Shown piece after piece: positions 48,408 through 55,918 of a stretch of DNA of 64,000 bases. Source of the stretch: Streptomyces sp. NBC_01198 (GTDB lineage: Bacteria; Actinomycetota; Actinomycetes; Streptomycetales; Streptomycetaceae). The notes under the pieces are model-generated. The model saw only the letters and a list, made by a program, of their open reading frames with translations, ran no database searches and was not told the origin of the DNA. The position numbers and the translations under genes are program-made. The stretch is taken from contig NZ_CP108568.1 in the NCBI RefSeq assembly GCF_036010485.1, positions 5,480,501 to 5,544,500 of the forward strand, written 5' to 3'. Position 1 is the stretch's first letter; each line of letters opens with the position of its first letter.

Positions 48408-48432
48408 GGAGAGCCTTCGGGCTCTCCTTTTT
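48408..48432 (+). terminator. Rho-independent terminator after the GntR gene
   Basis: GGAGAGCC, TTCG tetraloop, GGCTCTCC, then five T (48428-48432). It starts 16 bp past the GntR stop. Confidence 0.9.
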
Positions 48433-48441
48433 CAACTCCCC

Positions 48442-48457
48442 ACTTGCATATCCAAGT
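48442..48457. promoter_or_regulatory. KorSA-type operator, copy 2
   Basis: ACTTGCATATCCAAGT; core 48443-48456 differs from the perfect palindrome at one base. A TTGACC -35-like sequence starts at 48457. Confidence 0.7.
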
Positions 48458-48480
48458 TGACCGCCGTACCGTGAAGGTAC

Positions 48481-48498
48481 AGCTTGGATATACAAGCT
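48481..48498. promoter_or_regulatory. KorSA-type operator, copy 3
   Basis: AGCTTGGATATACAAGCT; core 48483-48496 differs at one base. 40 bp from copy 2 (four helical turns centre to centre), both in the promoter of the transfer operon. Confidence 0.7.
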
Positions 48499-48549
48499 GA
48501 CGCTCGTGGGGGAGCGCTCTACTCCTCCACCCAGCACAGGAGTTGCCGT

Positions 48550-48906
48550 ATGGCTTCGTTCAAGATCGACCTTTCGACCGCCACGGTGTTCGTGGCGACC
48601 CCGCCGGTGCCGAAGCTGGTGAACAAGCAGACCGGTGAGATCGCGATCGACCGCGAGACCGGTGCGCCGCTGAGGACGGTGGGCCTGCTGGTCTCGGATG
48701 AGGGGCAGGGTGACCTGTTCCAGGTGACCATCCCGGAGACCGGCATCGACGCAACGCTCACGCCGGGCACGCTGGTCGCGGTGACGGGTCTGCGGGCGCG
48801 GGACTGGGAGAACGAGTTCAACGGGCAGAAGCGGCACGGGATCAGCTTCCGCGCCGTGGCCGTGACCTCGCTCATGCCGGCGGCTGCCGCGAACGGCAAG
48901 GGCTGA
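48550..48906 (+). CDS. SCO3933-family small regulatory protein of the element
   Basis: 118 aa from ATG 48550. Beta-rich, starts ASFKIDLSTATVFVATPPVPK, with a middle VGLLVSDEGQGDLFQVTIPE and GLRARDWENEFNGQ. It resembles the short protein that precedes FtsK-type transfer genes in many Streptomyces elements (SCO3933 family). No catalytic site seen. It starts right after operators 2 and 3 and is the first gene of the transfer operon. Function inferred from context only. Confidence 0.75.
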   Translation: MASFKIDLSTATVFVATPPVPKLVNKQTGEIAIDRETGAPLRTVGLLVSDEGQGDLFQVTIPETGIDATLTPGTLVAVTGLRARDWENEFNGQKRHGISFRAVAVTSLMPAAAANGKG

Positions 48907-48911
48907 TCGCC

Positions 48912-50267
48912 GTGGTGACCGTACTGGTGTTATCCGGCGCCGGGATCGCCGCTGTGCTGATCCTGCGCCGGGTCCGCCCGGACCTGTACTGGCTGGTCAT
49001 CGGCGGCCCCGCTGCTCGGGTGAGGGTCGGCTGGTCCTACGCCTCCGTCATGGACGCGTGCGGCCTGTCGGTTCCCCCGTCACGGGCACGGATCGCGGTC
49101 GCCCGGGCGCTGCGCCGGGAGATGCCGGCCAACCGGCCCCCGAAGCTCCTGCGTCTGCGGACCACCCGCACGGGCCTGGTTGCCCGCATCCGGCTCCAGC
49201 CGGGGCAGGACGCCTTCGACGTGATCACTGCCGCCGACCGGTTGCGGCACTCCTGGCGCCTTCACCAGGTCGCGGTCAAGGAGATCCGCTCCGGGGTCCT
49301 GGAACTGTCGATGACCGGCTATGACGTGCTCGGCCGGGTGCACCTGCCGGCCCGTGCGGAACGTTCGGCCCTGCGGGTGCCGGTCGCTTTGCGCGGGGAT
49401 GGGACCGTGCACTACCGGGACTTCCGGAAGGTGCCGCACAGCTTGACCGTGGGCGCGACCGAGTCGGGCAAGTCCGTCTACCAACGCGGCCTGATCAGGG
49501 AGCTCGCTCCTCAGCCGGTCGCGCTGGTCGGGATCGACTGCAAGAAGGGTGTCGAACTCGCCCCGCTGGCGCGCCGGTTCACCGCCATGGCCGACACCGC
49601 AGAGCTCGCCGCCGATCTCCTCGAAGCGCTCGTTGACGAGATGACGGAGCGCTTCCAGGTCATCCGTGCCGCACAGCGGATCAGCGCGGACACCCCGGAC
49701 GCGGAGATCACCTCCGACATCTGGGGCCTGCCGGACAAGATCCGCCCGGTGCCGATCGTCGTCATGATCGATGAGATAGCCGAACTGCTCCTGATCGCGA
49801 CCGCGTCGGAGAAGAAGCGCCGGGAGCGGATCATCACCGCCCTGATCCGTCTCGGTCAGCTCGCCCGGGCGGCCGGCATCTACCTCGAAGTGTGCGGTCA
49901 GCGCTTCGGCTCCGAGCTGGGCGACGGCGTGACCATGCTGCGCGCTCAGCTCACCGGCCGGGTGTGCCACCGCGTCAACGATGAAGCGTCCGCGAAGATG
50001 GCCTTCGGCGACATCGCCCCGGAGGCTCTGGCCTCGGTCCTGGCCATCGCCCCGGATCAACCGGGTGTCGCGATCGTCGCGGACACCTCCGGCGGCTGGT
50101 CCCGGATCCGCACCCCACACGTCTCGCTGCGTGACGCGGTCGCCGCCTGCAACGCGTATGCCGAGCTGACACCCGAGGTGCCCGCGCTGGCACCCTTCCG
50201 GCCCGTCCTGCCGCCTCTCGGTACGACCACCGCGCCGGTTCCCGGGCCGTTCCCCGCCACCGCCTGA
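48912..50267 (+). CDS. TraSA/TraB-type FtsK/SpoIIIE DNA translocase
   Basis: 451 aa. An N-terminal hydrophobic helix (about 3-19) is followed by an FtsK-type ATPase domain: Walker A GATESGKS at about 182-189, Walker B IVVMIDEIAELL at about 278-289, then a C-terminal part ending in Pro/Ala. In Streptomyces elements one such protein alone moves double-stranded DNA between mycelia. It lies 5 bp after the SCO3933-like gene. Confidence 0.92.
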   Translation: MVTVLVLSGAGIAAVLILRRVRPDLYWLVIGGPAARVRVGWSYASVMDACGLSVPPSRARIAVARALRREMPANRPPKLLRLRTTRTGLVARIRLQPGQDAFDVITAADRLRHSWRLHQVAVKEIRSGVLELSMTGYDVLGRVHLPARAERSALRVPVALRGDGTVHYRDFRKVPHSLTVGATESGKSVYQRGLIRELAPQPVALVGIDCKKGVELAPLARRFTAMADTAELAADLLEALVDEMTERFQVIRAAQRISADTPDAEITSDIWGLPDKIRPVPIVVMIDEIAELLLIATASEKKRRERIITALIRLGQLARAAGIYLEVCGQRFGSELGDGVTMLRAQLTGRVCHRVNDEASAKMAFGDIAPEALASVLAIAPDQPGVAIVADTSGGWSRIRTPHVSLRDAVAACNAYAELTPEVPALAPFRPVLPPLGTTTAPVPGPFPATA

Positions 50268-50355
50268 CCCAACCTGTCCACCGGTCGGCGTGACCGCCTC
50301 ACGCCAGCTCCCTACCCGCTCCATGCCCAAAACGTCCTGGAAGGAGGTCCGTGCC

Positions 50356-50538
50356 ATGGCTGCTCGCAAGACCGCCGCCCGCCCCGCCAAGCCCGCTGCC
50401 GAGCCGGTGCCGGAGAAGTGCCCGGTCTGCAAGGGCACCGGAACCGTCGCCGTGACCGTTCGTGTGGGCCGCCGGCACCGCGTCGTCGGAAAGCAGGACG
50501 GCATGTGCCTGACCTGCTTCGGCACCGGAGAGGCGTGA
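50356..50538 (+). CDS. Small zinc-finger protein of the transfer region
   Basis: 60 aa from ATG 50356, with an ideal AAGGAGGT 7 bp upstream. A basic Ala/Lys-rich N-terminus precedes CPVCKGTG and CLTCFGTG, a DnaJ-like two-half zinc site. Similar motifs are in the gene at 52297. Likely DNA- or protein-binding accessory of transfer. Confidence 0.75.
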   Translation: MAARKTAARPAKPAAEPVPEKCPVCKGTGTVAVTVRVGRRHRVVGKQDGMCLTCFGTGEA

Positions 50539-50543
50539 TCGCC

Positions 50544-51218
50544 ATGACCAAACCGGAAGCCGAACAGGCCGCCGTGATCGTCGCCGGAGTCGTGATCGTC
50601 GTACTGACCGCCGCCGCGTTCTGGCTCTCCTACGCCCACCTCGCCGACGTCGCCCGCACCAACGGGCTTGCCGCTTCACCGGCCCGGCGCTGGGCGTGGC
50701 CCGCGACGCTCGATCTGTTCATCGTGGCCGGCGAGGTGCTGATGTTCCTCGCCGCACTGCGGGGCCGTACCGACTGGTGGGCCATCGGCCTCACGGTCAC
50801 CGGCTCCCTCGGCTCGATCGGCCTGAACGTCGCCGGCGTCGGTGCCCGGCAGCCGCTGCTGCACTACGTCGTCGCCGCCGTGCCCCCGTTCGCCGCGCTG
50901 CTCGCCTTCGGCGCGCTCATGCGTCAGGTCCACCGCCTCATCCCCGACACCGCACCCGACCAGTGTGGGGCGCTGCCGGTCCCGGAGCCTGCTGTGCCGG
51001 TCGTCCTCGAACGCGCCCATGAACCGGCCCCCGCGCCCGCCCCCGCCCCGGCCGTGCCCCCGGCGGTCACGGTGCCGGCTGCGCTGGTCGATCACGCCCG
51101 GAAGATCGCCGCCGCCCACCGGTCCGCGACCGGTACCCCGATCGACACCGCCACCCTGCGGACCCGCCTCGGCGTCCCCCCGGCGCTGGCCGACGCCATC
51201 GCCGCTCAACTCACCTGA
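50544..51218 (+). CDS. DUF2637 membrane protein (SpdB-like)
   Basis: 224 aa from ATG 50544 (GGAGAGG upstream; GTG 50535 is too close to it). Four TM helices lie between about 10 and 130 (VIVAGVVIVVLTAAAFWLSY; LFIVAGEVLMFLAAL; WWAIGLTVTGSLGSIGLN; YVVAAVPPFAALLAFGALM). A Pro/Ala linker and a C-terminal helical domain follow. Resembles DUF2637/Spd proteins that help spread transferred elements within the recipient mycelium. Confidence 0.85.
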   Translation: MTKPEAEQAAVIVAGVVIVVLTAAAFWLSYAHLADVARTNGLAASPARRWAWPATLDLFIVAGEVLMFLAALRGRTDWWAIGLTVTGSLGSIGLNVAGVGARQPLLHYVVAAVPPFAALLAFGALMRQVHRLIPDTAPDQCGALPVPEPAVPVVLERAHEPAPAPAPAPAVPPAVTVPAALVDHARKIAAAHRSATGTPIDTATLRTRLGVPPALADAIAAQLT

Positions 51219-51235
51219 CCCGGAAGGAAATCCTG

Positions 51236-51418
51236 ATGCGTCCGTCCACCCGTACCGCTCTGGAACGGTCCGCCGAACTCACCCGCGCCGGCCGCCTGGT
51301 CGAAGCCGTGGAAGTCGGAGAGCGCGCCATCACCGGCGCCACCGACACCGAGGCACCCGACGTCACGCAGTGGCTGCACGACCACGCCGACGACTTCCTG
51401 CACGACCCGAAGGGCTGA
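51236..51418 (+). CDS. Small helical protein of the transfer operon
   Basis: 60 aa: short, acidic, helical (TRTALERSAELTRAGRLVEAVEVGERAI). No domain recognised. Its GGAAGGAAAT ribosome site and tight spacing (17 bp after the previous stop, 4 bp before the next gene) argue that it is real. Confidence 0.6.
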   Translation: MRPSTRTALERSAELTRAGRLVEAVEVGERAITGATDTEAPDVTQWLHDHADDFLHDPKG

Positions 51419-51422
51419 CCCG

Positions 51423-51614
51423 ATGGCCCGCTTCGAGCGCTTCACCAACGTCGCCCGTATCGGCCCCGTCGAGGTCGGCGACCACCGCGACCGGCACGGC
51501 CGCAAAGCCACCATCGCCGCCTGCACCGCCCCGCGCTGCGGCTGGTCCAACGACTACGCCACCCGCGCTGCCGCCGAACTCGCCGCCCGCACCCACACCT
51601 GCACCACCACCTGA
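51423..51614 (+). CDS. Mobile-element transfer protein, small
   Basis: 63 aa. Contains a Cys pair (ACTAPRCGW) and a C-terminal TCTTT; matches the short 'mobile element transfer' proteins found in Streptomyces AICEs. Basic N-terminal half (RFERFTNVARIG). Probable nucleic-acid contact; role in spread inferred. Confidence 0.7.
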   Translation: MARFERFTNVARIGPVEVGDHRDRHGRKATIAACTAPRCGWSNDYATRAAAELAARTHTCTTT

Positions 51615-51631
51615 TCAGGAGAGGACTTCGG

Positions 51632-51967
51632 ATGTTCAAGCCCAAGTACCCGCCGGACTACACCTACACCCCGCCCGTCACCGCCTACACCACCCCGCCG
51701 GCACCGGTGAACACCGACACCACCGCCCCGGCCCCGCTGGCGCAGCCCCCGGTGCCCATGCCGATCCCGCAGGCCCCGGCCCGCCCGGTCGTCCAGCTCA
51801 CCCCCGGCAGCGTCGCGACCGTCGTGGTCGGCGGCACCGCCGTGGTCCTCGTGGTCGGCGTCGTCCTCGTCTCCCTGCTCCTGGCCGTCGCCATCACCGC
51901 CGCCTCCGTCGCGGTTGTGGCCGTGGTCGCCCGCGCCATCCTCAACGACTCCCACAAGGGCCGGTGA
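51632..51967 (+). CDS. SpdD-like membrane protein
   Basis: 111 aa. N-terminal 55 residues are Pro/Thr/Tyr-rich (KYPPDYTYTPP), followed by one long or two short TM segments of Val/Ala (about 62-100) and a basic end. Matches Streptomyces SpdD spread proteins. Membrane component of intramycelial plasmid spread. Its stop overlaps the next GTG (GTGA). Confidence 0.78.
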   Translation: MFKPKYPPDYTYTPPVTAYTTPPAPVNTDTTAPAPLAQPPVPMPIPQAPARPVVQLTPGSVATVVVGGTAVVLVVGVVLVSLLLAVAITAASVAVVAVVARAILNDSHKGR

Positions 51968-52206
51968 GCGTCGTGGGCCTGTTCACCCGCAAGAGCGACA
52001 CACCGGCCAATCCCGCTATGGCCGAGCTGGGCCGGGAGTTCGCCAACGCCAAGCGCCACGGTGACCGCAAGGCCGTGCGCCGCATCGCCCGCGAGTACGA
52101 CCGCACCGCGACCGGCGACGGTGACGCGGCCTCGTTCCAGCACGGCCAGGACGCCTACAACGCGATCCCGCCCGCCTACCCCACCCGACGCAACCGCCGT
52201 TCCTAG
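51964..52206 (+). CDS. Small basic protein of the transfer operon
   Basis: 80 aa from GTG 51964, overlapping spdD by 4 bp (a second GTG at 51973 is possible). Helical and charged: AELGREFANAKRHGDRKAVRRIAREYDR. No known domain; likely a DNA- or protein-binding accessory. Confidence 0.65.
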   Translation: MSVVGLFTRKSDTPANPAMAELGREFANAKRHGDRKAVRRIAREYDRTATGDGDAASFQHGQDAYNAIPPAYPTRRNRRS

Positions 52207-52296
52207 CGGCTCCCGGGGCGGCCTCTACTGCCAAGTTTCCGCCGCCCCGGGCGCCTCCACCTTCCTGATCCAACGGACCCGAAAGGGACACCCATC

Positions 52297-52482
52297 ATGC
52301 CGCACCACACCCACGCCCCGGGCCACATCTGCTCCCACTGCGACGGCTTCCCCGTCGTGGCCATCGCCACCGGCACCCGCAACGGCGACGGCACCCGCCG
52401 CACCCTGAACGTCACCTGCCCCGCCTGCAAGGGCACCGGTGTCGTCCCCACCCGCCGCGTCCTGACCACCGCCGGCAGGTGA
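52297..52482 (+). CDS. Small zinc-binding protein
   Basis: 61 aa with CSHCDGF and CPACKGTG, two Cys pairs in the DnaJ-like spacing of the gene at 50356. The His-rich start (MPHHTHAPGH) may also bind metal. It overlaps the next small gene by 4 bp (GTGA). Confidence 0.7.
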   Translation: MPHHTHAPGHICSHCDGFPVVAIATGTRNGDGTRRTLNVTCPACKGTGVVPTRRVLTTAGR

Positions 52483-52658
52483 GCGCTGTGGCCTTCCTCG
52501 ACTGGCGCGACGCTAAGCACTTCGACCACACCGGCGACAGGCCGTGCGTCCTGTGCACCAAGCCCACCCCGCTCCGCTCCGATGCGGGCAAGCCCGTCCA
52601 CAAGGTGTGCGCAGAGGACTGGATCGACACCCACCCCCGCAAGGACGGTGGCGCGTGA
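52479..52658 (+). CDS. Small Cys-rich protein before rep
   Basis: 59 aa from GTG 52479, overlapping the preceding stop and itself overlapping the rep start by 4 bp, so it is coupled on both sides. Sequence features: AFLDWRDAKHFD near the start, the pair CVLC, and a later single Cys (KVCAEDW). Below usual length cutoffs, so easily missed. Function unknown; another member of the Cys-rich set in this operon. Confidence 0.65.
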   Translation: MSAVAFLDWRDAKHFDHTGDRPCVLCTKPTPLRSDAGKPVHKVCAEDWIDTHPRKDGGA

Positions 52659-54043
52659 TCGCAACCGCCCTTCCGGCGGGCCTGGACCCGGTTGCCTGGC
52701 AGGACTTCCTGCGGGTGGCCGGGTCGGACGGCTTTGACCGCTGGCACGACCAGGTCACCCGCACCGGTGGCTGCTCCGACCCGATCCACCTGGTCGGCTC
52801 GACCACCACCCTCGACCCGGCAACCGGGCAGGTCCTCTACGCCTACGACACCGGTGGGGAGCCTGGCGGGCGGCTCCGCGTCGCCTGTGGCAACCGCCGT
52901 GCCTCGCGCTGCCCGGCCTGCGCATGGACCTACGCCGGCGACACCTACCAGCTCATCCTGTCCGGCCTGACCGGCGGCAAAGGCGTCCCCGCAACCGTGG
53001 TCGACCACCCCCGGGTCTTTGCCACCCTCACCGCCCCGTCCTTCGGCCCGGTCCACAACCGGCCTGCCGCCGGCCGCTGCCGCTGCGGCACTCCCCACCA
53101 GGACGGGGCACCGGAGTTGGGCACGCCGCTCGATCCCGACTCGTACGACTACGCCGGGGCGGTGCTGTGGAACAACCACGCCTCGGACCTCTGGCGGTAC
53201 GTCACCATCTACCTGCCCCGCGAACTCGCCGCCCGCGTCGGCATCACGCAACGCGAACTGCGCGAACGGCTCCGCGTCTCCTACGGCAAGGTCGCCGAAT
53301 ACCAGAAGCGCGGTGCGATCCACTTCCACGCCGTGATCCGCTTCGACGGCCCGGACGGTCCCGACACCGCCCCGCCGGCCTGGGCGACCACCGGCCTCCT
53401 GGAAGACGCGTTACGCGCCGCTGCCGCCCGCGCTGCCGTCACCGTTCCCGCCGCCGGTGACCAGGCCGCCCGGGTTCTGCGCTGGGGCACACAGCTCGAC
53501 GTGCAGCCCATCGGGGCCTTCGGTCACGGCGAGGAACTGACGGAACAGGCCGTCGCGTCCTACGTCGCCAAGTACGCCACCAAGGCGGCGGAGACGACGG
53601 GAACTGTCGACCGCCGCATCGGTGAACTCGCCGAACTCGACAAGCTCCCCGACCTGCCCGACCACACCCGCCGGCTGATCCAAGCCTGCTGGGACCTCGA
53701 CGCGACCTATCCCGACCGGCGGCTGTGGGCCTGGGCTCACATGCTCGGCTTCCGGGGCCACTTCTCGACCAAGGCCCGGCGCTACTCCACCACCCTCGGA
53801 GCGCTCCGGCAGGCTCGCGCGGACTACCGCGCCGACCAGGAACGCAAGGAACGCGGCCTCCCCGACCTGGACGCCGATCCGGACGCCGGCACCCTCGTCA
53901 TCGCCCACTGGACCTACGCCGGTCACGGCCACACCCCCGGCGAATCCTGGCTCGCCCAACAGATCCACCGCGACATCACCCAGACCAGAGAAACCGCACG
54001 CCAAGCACGCCACGAGATCGCCGACAACGAGGGGGAGTGGTGA
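52655..54043 (+). CDS. Rolling-circle replication initiator (RepSA-like, HUH)
   Basis: 462 aa from GTG 52655. A zinc-binding segment (CGNRRASRCPAC, about 70-88) precedes the HUH metal motif IHFHAVIRF (about 226-234) and the Tyr motif VASYVAKYATKAAE (about 299-312), as in RepSA of pSAM2. It nicks the origin and starts rolling-circle replication after excision. The element's dso may lie inside or near this gene. Xis follows at once. Confidence 0.88.
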   Translation: MIATALPAGLDPVAWQDFLRVAGSDGFDRWHDQVTRTGGCSDPIHLVGSTTTLDPATGQVLYAYDTGGEPGGRLRVACGNRRASRCPACAWTYAGDTYQLILSGLTGGKGVPATVVDHPRVFATLTAPSFGPVHNRPAAGRCRCGTPHQDGAPELGTPLDPDSYDYAGAVLWNNHASDLWRYVTIYLPRELAARVGITQRELRERLRVSYGKVAEYQKRGAIHFHAVIRFDGPDGPDTAPPAWATTGLLEDALRAAAARAAVTVPAAGDQAARVLRWGTQLDVQPIGAFGHGEELTEQAVASYVAKYATKAAETTGTVDRRIGELAELDKLPDLPDHTRRLIQACWDLDATYPDRRLWAWAHMLGFRGHFSTKARRYSTTLGALRQARADYRADQERKERGLPDLDADPDAGTLVIAHWTYAGHGHTPGESWLAQQIHRDITQTRETARQARHEIADNEGEW

Positions 54044-54045
54044 CC

Positions 54046-54252
54046 ATGGACCGGCTACTGACAGTGGAACAAGCCGCCGAACGGCTCGGCACCGGAGTGC
54101 GCTTCTCCCGGCGGCTGATCGAGGAACGGCGCATCACCTTCGTCAAGGTCGGCCGGCACGTCCGCATCCCGGCGAGCGCGCTCGATGCCTTCGTCGCTGC
54201 GAACACGGTCCAGCCCCGTACCGCCGCCCGGCACCTGCGGAAGGTGGCGTGA
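54046..54252 (+). CDS. xis: Excisionase (Xis), HTH_17 family
   Basis: 68 aa from ATG 54046 (GTG 54040 also possible). MerR-like winged helix: LLTVEQAAERLGTG, then RRITFVKVGRHVRIPASALDAFV. Directs the integrase towards excision. Overlaps int, as in other AICEs. Confidence 0.9.
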   Translation: MDRLLTVEQAAERLGTGVRFSRRLIEERRITFVKVGRHVRIPASALDAFVAANTVQPRTAARHLRKVA

Positions 54253-55400
54253 TGCCCAGCAAGAAGCGCCGGACGTTCGGCCGGGTCCGCAAGTTGCCCT
54301 CCGGCCGGTACCAGGCTCGCTACCGGGGTCCGGACGGGATCGACCGCCCGGCACCCGAGACCTTCGCCACGAAGCGGGACGCTGACGACTGGCTGGCCGA
54401 ACGGCAGACCGAGGTGCGTCAGCCGGACTGGCGGGACCCTGACGCGTCTAAGGTGCCGTTCGAGGCGTACGCGACCGCTTGGATCGCCGAGCGGCCGTTG
54501 GCCCTGAGCACGGCCGGCCTGTACGGCATCCTGCTCCGGGTTCACCTGCTGCCGACCTTCGGTGGGATGACCATCGCCGACGTCACTCCTGCTGCCGTTC
54601 GGGCCTGGCGACGTGCCCGGCTGGACGCCGGCACCGGTGCTCCGACCGTGGCCAAGGCGTACGCGCTCCTCCGCACGATCATGGGGACGGCCGTTGCTGA
54701 CGACCTGATCCGGCGCAATCCGTGCCAGATCAAGAACGGGGGCACGGTCCACACCCCGGAGCGACCGACCGCGACAATCCCCGAGGTCTTCGCGATTGCT
54801 GACGCCGGCCAGCCGCGCTATCGCGCGCTTGTGCTCCTCGCCGCGTTCTGCGGCCTGCGCTGGGGCGAGCTGATGGGCCTGCGCCGCCAGGATCTCGACG
54901 TCGAGCGGGCCGTCATCCGGGTACGGGGCTCGGTCTCCGAGCTGAACAGCGGGAAGCGGGTCTACAAGGCTCCGAAGAGTGAGGCGGGGAAGCGCTCCGT
55001 AGCGATCCCGGCGTCGATCATGCCGGTCGTGAACGTGCACCTGCGGGTGTACGCCGAGCCTGGTGCTCAGGGTCGAATCTTCGTCGGAGCGAAGGGGGCC
55101 ACGCCTCGCCGGAACCACTTCAACGGGCTATGGCGGAAGGCGTGTGCCGAGGCTGGGATCAAGGGTCTGCACTTCCATGATCTTCGGCACACCGGCAACA
55201 CGCTCGCCTCACGGACGGACGCCAGTACGAGAGAGCTGATGATCCGGCTGGGCCACGGTTCGAGCCGCGCCGCGCTGATCTATCAGCACGGCAATCAGGA
55301 GCGGGAACGCGAGATCGCCGACGCCATTGACGGCATGATCGTGAAGGCGCTCAAGCGGGGCTCCGGCAGGAAGGGGCACGTGGGGGGCACGGAGAGCTAG
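54252..55400 (+). CDS. int: Tyrosine recombinase (integrase)
   Basis: 382 aa from ATG 54252 (GTG 54249 directly before it, both overlapping xis). N-terminal AP2-like DNA-binding part (RVRKLPSGRYQARYRGPDG), core-binding SAM-like domain, and catalytic domain with Arg in GLRWGELMGL, His-x-x-Arg in HDLRHTGNTL and the HxxY segment LGHGSSRAALIYQH with nucleophilic Tyr. It integrates the element into tRNA-Gly. It stops 8 bp before attR. Confidence 0.96.
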   Translation: MPSKKRRTFGRVRKLPSGRYQARYRGPDGIDRPAPETFATKRDADDWLAERQTEVRQPDWRDPDASKVPFEAYATAWIAERPLALSTAGLYGILLRVHLLPTFGGMTIADVTPAAVRAWRRARLDAGTGAPTVAKAYALLRTIMGTAVADDLIRRNPCQIKNGGTVHTPERPTATIPEVFAIADAGQPRYRALVLLAAFCGLRWGELMGLRRQDLDVERAVIRVRGSVSELNSGKRVYKAPKSEAGKRSVAIPASIMPVVNVHLRVYAEPGAQGRIFVGAKGATPRRNHFNGLWRKACAEAGIKGLHFHDLRHTGNTLASRTDASTRELMIRLGHGSSRAALIYQHGNQEREREIADAIDGMIVKALKRGSGRKGHVGGTES

Positions 55401-55408
55401 AAGAAGAT

Positions 55409-55511
55409 CGGAAATGACGACGGCCCGGGTCGCGGAATCGCTCCGCCACCCGGGCCGTGGCCGTACAGAGCGGGCGACGGGAATCGAACCCGCGTAGCTA
55501 GTTTGGAAGAC
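55409..55511. repeat. Right attachment site (attR), 103-bp direct repeat
   Basis: Identical to 45748-45850; contains the working 3' end of tRNA-Gly and its terminator (arms 55420-55430 and 55448-55458). Confidence 0.95.
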
Positions 55512-55539
55512 TAGGGCTCTACCATTGAGCTACGCCCGC
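55469..55539 (-). tRNA. tRNA-Gly (anticodon UCC)
   Basis: 71 nt, GCGGGCG acceptor arm paired with CGCCCGC plus a U discriminator; D arm TAGCTCAATGGTAGAGC; anticodon loop CTTCCAA; T arm GGGTTCGATTCCC. CCA is not encoded. Its 3' 43 nt come from the integrated element. Confidence 0.96.
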
Positions 55540-55650
55540 AGCGCCTCAGATTCTGGCACATCGCACGGTTGCCGGTCGAACCGGATGAGTGGCGGGTGGA
55601 AGAGCGGCTGCCCACGGTCGACGGTGCATGTACTCTACGTGTCGCACCAG

Positions 55651-55724
55651 CGGGGTGTGGCGCAGCTTGGTAGCGCGTCCGCTTTGGGAGCGGAAGGCCG
55701 TCGGTTCGAATCCGGCCACCCCGA
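55651..55724 (+). tRNA. tRNA-Pro (anticodon UGG)
   Basis: 74 nt: acceptor CGGGGTG with CACCCCG-A, D arm GCGCAGCTTGGTAGCGC, anticodon loop TTTGGGA, T arm CGGTTCGAATCCG. CCA is encoded at 55725-55727. Confidence 0.95.
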
Positions 55725-55918
55725 CCAGCAGTTCCGCGCGGGCCGGCACGTACGGTGGCGCCGGCCCGCGGGCCCTCGTCCGACCCCGCCCGGCGGGCTT
55801 TGTGGTACCGGTAGGATGGGCCGCTGGCGACCGGGCACGCGGCCAAGCCGAGTGCCGCACGTACGACTCGTACCGACGGTCCGCCCCCATCAACGTAAAG
55901 CCCCAAGGAGACCCAACC

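Larger units (their letters stand above)
45748..55511. mobile_element. Integrated AICE (pSAM2-type) in tRNA-Gly(UCC)
   Basis: About 9.76 kb bounded by perfect 103-bp direct repeats. It contains an integrase and Xis next to the right end, an HUH Rep, a KorSA-like repressor, a TraSA/FtsK-type translocase and spread proteins, which is the full set for an actinomycete integrative and conjugative element. Integration has moved the tRNA 3' end to the left boundary and restored an intact tRNA at the right. All core genes are open, so the element looks functional. Confidence 0.93.
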
